64,000 nt of DNA from Microlunatus elymi (GTDB lineage Bacteria > Actinomycetota > Actinomycetes > Propionibacteriales > Propionibacteriaceae): assembly GCF_007362775.1 (NCBI RefSeq), contig NZ_CP041692.1, positions 4,340,001 through 4,404,000 on the forward strand. Reading direction: 5' to 3'. The position numbers were made by a program, and so were the translations under genes. Positions 60,217 to 64,000 of the stretch are shown in pieces; the stretch's first letter is position 1; each line of letters starts with the position of its first letter. The notes beneath the pieces are model-generated. The model searched no databases. It saw only the letters and a program-made list of their open reading frames with translations, and was not told where the DNA came from.

Positions 60217-61451
60217 CCAGGTGCCGGTGCGCCGGGTGTGACAGGCCCCGCCACGGCTCGACCAGGCGATCGGGACGCAGGCCAGACAGACCGCGATCCG
60301 TCGAGGACCCAGGAAGCAAACGCCTCGGCCCCGTCAACCACCGCCTCGAAACGCGCCGAGTGGAAGACGTCGAACGAGTGTTGGCCGCCGGGGAGTTCGG
60401 CGTAGACGACGGTGTTGTCCCCAGCGCGACGCAGCCGTGCGACGAAATCTCTGGCGCCCTCGACGGTGCCCCAGCCGTCGTTGGTGCCGTGGGCGACGAA
60501 GATCGGCGGAGTCTCACCTCGTACGAAGCCCTGCGGCTGGAGCTCCGGCGGTGGCCCGGCAGGCTCCTCGCCGAAGTAGCGGCCGTAGAAGCCGTACAGC
60601 AGGATCGCGCCGCTGACGCTGGTGTCGGCCGATTCGAACCCGGGCTGGAACCTCGGATCGTTCGGCGTGAGCGCGCACAGACCCGCCAGGTTGGCGCCGG
60701 CCGAACTGCCCGACACGAACAGTCGCGACGGGTCGGCGCCGTAGGCAGCACCGTGTTCGCGGACCCAGGCGACGACCTTCTTGGCATCGATCTGGTGATC
60801 GGGGAAGGTGACCTCGGGGCGCAGCCGGTAGTTGGCGCTGACGCACACCCATCCTTGGCTCGCGAGCCGGGTCAGCAGCGGTCGGGCCTCGCGGCTTTTC
60901 TTCCCGCCGCTGAAGCCGCCGCCGTGGAAGTAGATCAGCACCGGCGAGTCCTGCGGCGCATCCCGCCGACGGTAGAGGTCGAGCAAGTTCCGGCGACCCG
61001 CGTCGCCGTAGCTGACGTTGCGGATCCGTACCACGTCGGGTCGCGTTCTCAGCCACGGAATGAAGAGGATGCGGCCCCACGGACGATGACGCCGCAGCGA
61101 CGCCGACGCACGGTTCCGCCAGTCGTCACCCAGCCCCACGTGGAGGGCTTCGCCGACCGCCCGGTCGCTGCGGACGCCGCGCCAGGCCACAACGGCAAGC
61201 CCGGCGATGGTGAGCACCGCCACGCCGGCCGCGATCTTGGCGAGGGTCGAGTCCAGATCGCCCTGGGCGACGGCCATCACGGTCGCCGCCGTCAGCAGAT
61301 AGATGGCCAGGAACGGCACTTCGTTGATCACCATGCCGAAGAACCAGCTCGCCCTCGCCACCAGTTGCGGTCGTCGCGGCGCGACGAGGGCGAAGAACGT
61401 ACACCAGGCGGCAATCACCACCGGCAGCAGATATCCGATCGGCACAGTCAT
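60213..61451 (-). CDS. Membrane-anchored alpha/beta hydrolase (esterase/lipase)
   Basis: A 412-residue protein with three N-terminal transmembrane helices (about 3-24, 35-60 and 70-92) followed by an esterase domain. The oxyanion motif is HGGGFSGG (near residue 175), the nucleophile serine is in SGSSAGANLAG (near 256), and the base histidine in GGQHSFDVFHS. The layout resembles mycobacterial membrane esterases of the LipN/LipI type. GGGGAG precedes the ATG at 61451. A divergent TetR regulator is the likely controller. Confidence 0.87.
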   Translation of the reverse strand: MTVPIGYLLPVVIAAWCTFFALVAPRRPQLVARASWFFGMVINEVPFLAIYLLTAATVMAVAQGDLDSTLAKIAAGVAVLTIAGLAVVAWRGVRSDRAVGEALHVGLGDDWRNRASASLRRHRPWGRILFIPWLRTRPDVVRIRNVSYGDAGRRNLLDLYRRRDAPQDSPVLIYFHGGGFSGGKKSREARPLLTRLASQGWVCVSANYRLRPEVTFPDHQIDAKKVVAWVREHGAAYGADPSRLFVSGSSAGANLAGLCALTPNDPRFQPGFESADTSVSGAILLYGFYGRYFGEEPAGPPPELQPQGFVRGETPPIFVAHGTNDGWGTVEGARDFVARLRRAGDNTVVYAELPGGQHSFDVFHSARFEAVVDGAEAFASWVLDGSRSVWPASRSPGRAVAGPVTPGAPAPG

Positions 61452-61567
61452 GCAATCTCCCCTTCGTTGCGGTTTGGACGTACCGACCCAGCCGTGACGA
61501 TACGTAGCGTTGCGCCAACACTGCCGGTGAATCGGCCCCGTGTCAATACGCCACGTTTCGTTTCGCC

Positions 61568-61573
61568 TACGAT
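61568..61573 (+). promoter_or_regulatory. Candidate -10 box of a leaderless promoter
   Basis: TACGAT ends six bases before the GTG at 61580, with no ribosome binding site between. Confidence 0.45.
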
Positions 61574-61579
61574 GAGGGC

Positions 61580-62170
61580 GTGTCACCCGGCCCGAATGCA
61601 GCCCGCCGCAGCGAGTCCAGCCGGAAGGCGATCCTCGCCGCAACGGAGGAGCTCTGTCGCGAGAACGGCTACCGGAAGCTGACCATCGAGGCGATCGCTG
61701 CCCGGGCCGGCGTGGGCAAGACGACCATCTACCGCTGGTGGCCGTCCCGGGGCGCCATCGTCCTGGAGCTCCTGGACGAGACCGCGACCGTCGGCACCGC
61801 TCCCCCGAACACCGGCGATCTGGCCGCCGATCTCCGTGCCCTGCTGCAGGAGGTGATCGACATCATCGTGCCCGCGGACACCTCGCCCGGCGTCGGACTG
61901 ATGGCTGAGTCGCTACAGGATCCCGAGCTCGGCCGGGCCCTCCGGGAGCGGCTGATCGAGCCGCGGATCGAGACGTTCAAGCAGCGCCTTCGACAGGCGC
62001 AGGACGCCGGTCAGCTACCTGCCGACGCCGACCTCGAGGTGGCGCTCGATCTGCTGTACGGGCCCATCTACCACCGACTGGCGCTGCATCTGGGCATGCC
62101 GGACTCCGATCACCTCGACGCCCTGATCGCGCACGTGCTGCGTGCCCTCACTGCCCCGAAGGCCGGCTGA
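61580..62170 (+). CDS. TetR-family transcriptional regulator
   Basis: A 196-residue regulator. The helix-turn-helix is at about 28-55 (LTIEAIAARAGVGKTTIYRW), preceded by AILAATEELCRENGYRKL, followed by a TetR_C ligand domain (DPELGRALRERLIEPRIETF). It probably represses the divergent membrane esterase gene and itself. The GTG start follows a TACGAT box by six bases, so the message appears leaderless. The inducer is unknown. It is followed 30 bases later by xseA with its own promoter. Confidence 0.92.
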   Translation: MSPGPNAARRSESSRKAILAATEELCRENGYRKLTIEAIAARAGVGKTTIYRWWPSRGAIVLELLDETATVGTAPPNTGDLAADLRALLQEVIDIIVPADTSPGVGLMAESLQDPELGRALRERLIEPRIETFKQRLRQAQDAGQLPADADLEVALDLLYGPIYHRLALHLGMPDSDHLDALIAHVLRALTAPKAG

Positions 62171-62188
62171 ACTGTCGGCGGTGACCGT

Positions 62189-62194
62189 TAGGGT
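62189..62194 (+). promoter_or_regulatory. Candidate -10 box for xseA
   Basis: TAGGGT ends six bases before the xseA ATG at 62201; no ribosome binding site is visible. Confidence 0.4.
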
Positions 62195-62200
62195 CTGCGC

Positions 62201-63439
62201 ATGGCCCTGGAGTCTTCGCCCGATCAGCCGCAACCGCTGCGGGTGGTCGCGCAGGCGGTGAAGGGTTGGATCGAGCGCCTCGGCTGGGTCTGGGTGGAGG
62301 GGCAGCTGATCGAGATCAACCGCCGTTCCGGCTCTCGCACGGTGTTTCTCACCCTGCGCGACAAGCTGGCCGAGGTCAGCGCCAGCGTGTCGATCTCACC
62401 GGCCAACCTGGATCTGGCCGGGCCGCTGCGGGAAGGATCGACGGTCGCGGTCCGGATCCGGCCCAGTTACTACACGCCCAGTGGCCGCTTTTCCTTCTAC
62501 TGCGACGAAATCCGGCCGGTCGGCGAGGGACGGCTGCTGGCCCAGCTGGAGCAGACCAAGCGCCTGTTGCAGGCCGAAGGCCTGTTCGATCGGGTCCGCA
62601 AGCAGCCGCTGCCGTTCCTGCCTCGATCGGTCGGCCTGATCACCGGCGCCAACAGCGCCGCCGAACGTGACGTGGTGGAGAATGCTCGCCGCCGCTGGCC
62701 GGCGGTCAGGATCGAGACCCGCAACACTCTCGTACAAGGACCGCAGGCGGCCGAGGAGATCATCCGGGCGCTGCGCCAGCTGGACAACATCGCGGCGGTG
62801 GAGGTGATCGTGATCGCCCGCGGCGGCGGTTCGCTGGAGGACCTGCTGCCGTTCTCCGACGAGGGCCTGATCCGGGCGGTCGCCGGCTGCCGGACTCCGG
62901 TGGTGTCGGCGATCGGCCACGAGACCGATCAGCCGATCCTGGATCTGGTCGCCGACGTGCGGGCCTCCACACCGACCGATGCCGCACGTCGGGTGGTGCC
63001 CGACGTGACCGAGGAGTTGTCGCGCGTCGACCAGGCCCGGCAGCGGGCGTACGGGGCAATGATCAAGATCATCGACCGGCAGCAGGAGTTTCTCAGCACC
63101 TTGCGCAGCCGGCCGGTCCTGGCCGAGCCGACGGCCAGCTTCGATCTGCGCTACGAGCAACTCGATACGCTCCGGCAGCGGGGGCAGCGCGCGATCCGGC
63201 ACCTGCTGGCCAGCGAATCGAACACCATCACCCACACCCTGGCGAGAGTCCGGGCGATGTCGCCGAAGGCGACCCTGGACCGGGGCTATTCGATCTTGGT
63301 CGACGATCAGGACCGGACCGTCACCTCGATCACCGCGGTCGCCGACGGCGCATCGATGACGGCGCACCTGGCCGACGGCCGACTGCTGGCCACCGTGACC
63401 GGCCGCCGGCCAGATCAACACCATCAGCTCGACGAGTGA
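62201..63439 (+). CDS. xseA: Exodeoxyribonuclease VII large subunit
   Basis: A 412-residue nuclease subunit. The N-terminal OB-fold is at about 12-110 (VVAQAVKGWIERLGWVWVEG), and the catalytic domain has LPRSVGLITGANSAAERDVV, VIVIARGGGSLEDLLPFSDE and AIGHETDQPILDLVADVRAS. The C-terminal coiled coil binds several XseB subunits. It degrades single-stranded DNA from both ends. Length is normal for actinobacteria. It starts a two-gene operon with xseB. Confidence 0.96.
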   Translation: MALESSPDQPQPLRVVAQAVKGWIERLGWVWVEGQLIEINRRSGSRTVFLTLRDKLAEVSASVSISPANLDLAGPLREGSTVAVRIRPSYYTPSGRFSFYCDEIRPVGEGRLLAQLEQTKRLLQAEGLFDRVRKQPLPFLPRSVGLITGANSAAERDVVENARRRWPAVRIETRNTLVQGPQAAEEIIRALRQLDNIAAVEVIVIARGGGSLEDLLPFSDEGLIRAVAGCRTPVVSAIGHETDQPILDLVADVRASTPTDAARRVVPDVTEELSRVDQARQRAYGAMIKIIDRQQEFLSTLRSRPVLAEPTASFDLRYEQLDTLRQRGQRAIRHLLASESNTITHTLARVRAMSPKATLDRGYSILVDDQDRTVTSITAVADGASMTAHLADGRLLATVTGRRPDQHHQLDE

Positions 63440-63454
63440 GGACGACCATCGACC

Positions 63455-63691
63455 ATGACCGATGAAGCAGCCGGCACCGAGGACCTCTCCCAGCTCAGCT
63501 ACGAGCAGGCTCGGGAGGAATTGGTCGCCGTTGTCCAGCGACTCGAGTCCGGTGGCGCACCGCTGGCCGAATCACTCGCCTTGTGGGAGCGCGGCGAACG
63601 GCTGGCCGAGATCTGCCAGCAATGGCTGGACGGTGCCAAGGCCAAGGTTGAGGCAGCCCGGGCCTCGGCCACCGACGAAACCCCGTCCTGA
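63455..63691 (+). CDS. xseB: Exodeoxyribonuclease VII small subunit
   Basis: A 78-residue helical-hairpin protein; LSYEQAREELVAVVQRLESG and GAPLAESLALWERGERLAEI are the family blocks. It wraps the coiled coil of XseA. It begins 15 bases after the xseA stop. Confidence 0.96.
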   Translation: MTDEAAGTEDLSQLSYEQAREELVAVVQRLESGGAPLAESLALWERGERLAEICQQWLDGAKAKVEAARASATDETPS

Positions 63692-63698
63692 CTCCGGC

Positions 63699-64000
63699 TC
63701 AAGCCGTGTGGACCTGGCCGAAGCGACGCCGGTACTCGACCGGCGCCAATCCGACGTGACGGCGGAAGTGATCACGCAGCACCACGCTGGAGTTGAAGCC
63801 GACCCGATCGGCGATCTGCTCCACGCTCAGATCGCTCTCCTCCAACAGTCGACGCGCCTCCAGGACCCGCTGTTGGTTGATCCACTTGTGCGGCGTGGCC
63901 CCGGTCTCCGCCACGAAGCGGCGCGCGAACGTGCGCTCGCTCAGATTCAGCCTCCGGGCGAGCGAGGCCGCCGAATGCGGCTCGGCCAGGTTGTCAGAGA
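63699..64000 (-). CDS. AraC-family regulator, C-terminal part (GlxA type)
   Basis: Only the last 99 or so codons are in the window; the start lies beyond 64000. The two AraC helix-turn-helix units are visible: AASLARRLNLSERTFARRFV and SVEQIADRVGFNSSVVLRDH, ending in VGLAPVEYRRRF. This C-terminal form is typical of GlxA-type regulators that carry an N-terminal DJ-1/PfpI domain, which cannot be seen here. Confidence 0.85.
   Translation of the reverse strand, partial: SDNLAEPHSAASLARRLNLSERTFARRFVAETGATPHKWINQQRVLEARRLLEESDLSVEQIADRVGFNSSVVLRDHFRRHVGLAPVEYRRRFGQVHTA

Overview
The window is high-GC actinobacterial chromosome. Markers are mycothiol synthesis (mshB), the succinylase route to diaminopimelate (dapD, dapC), a seven-iron ferredoxin next to dapC, a DUF3117 gene beside tag and a DivIVA-domain gene, and a ychF / ispH / xseA / xseB neighbourhood. 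From memory, similar gene sets occur in Mycobacterium (around Rv1108c-Rv1112, Rv1177-Rv1178 and Rv1201c-Rv1211). The details fit Propionibacteriales, perhaps a Microlunatus-like soil organism. That placement is inference. No rRNA, tRNA, CRISPR array, prophage or complete insertion sequence was seen.

Layout: 0-7.8 kb holds housekeeping genes: a phosphoribosyltransferase, a divergent pair of MarR-type regulators with twin palindromic operators, DUF3117, tag, an SRPBCC gene, a DivIVA-domain gene, dapD, an anchored lysozyme-like protein, ribokinase and a DinB protein. 7.8-11.1 kb is a decayed zone: a GrpB remnant, a DUF222/HNH gene, and broken pieces of an alpha/beta hydrolase, an S66 peptidase and an AAA kinase. 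11-15.4 kb is a leftward fdxA-dapC-nagZ-amiE-like cluster joining diaminopimelate synthesis to muropeptide recovery. 15.5-20.7 kb has a GNAT gene, a Phd/VapC toxin-antitoxin operon, a VanW protein, mshB and a metallo-beta-lactamase-fold protein. 21.4-22.05 kb is non-coding with a cluster of four small hairpins. 22-27.9 kb is a complete five-gene peptide ABC transporter, followed by a PepN aminopeptidase (28-30.5 kb) that could process the imported peptides.

31.8-41.5 kb is a regulatory island: an SDR protein, a small protein, two large LuxR-type ATPases on either side of an ECF sigma factor that has lost its SnoaL-like tail, and two alpha/beta hydrolases. Three promoter-like elements of the form [TC]GTCACA, 16-17 bases, GGTCG fit a small regulon of that sigma factor. 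Two of them form a symmetric divergent pair. 41.4-53 kb is accessory metabolism: GH1 glucosidase, Eis-like GNAT, penicillin-acylase-like hydrolase, LOG protein, HerA-like ATPase, truncated globin, sugar/cation symporter, WYL regulator and VOC protein. 53-64 kb returns to core genes: ychF, M18 aminopeptidase, rmuC, ispH, a nitrilase-family gene, a membrane esterase with a TetR regulator, xseA, xseB and a partial AraC regulator.

Two sequence-level themes run through the window. First, the hexamer TTGATC (and GATCAA) is far more frequent than base composition predicts, in all reading frames and both strands. Second, many genes start 7-9 bases after a TANNNT box with no ribosome binding site, which points to leaderless transcripts.
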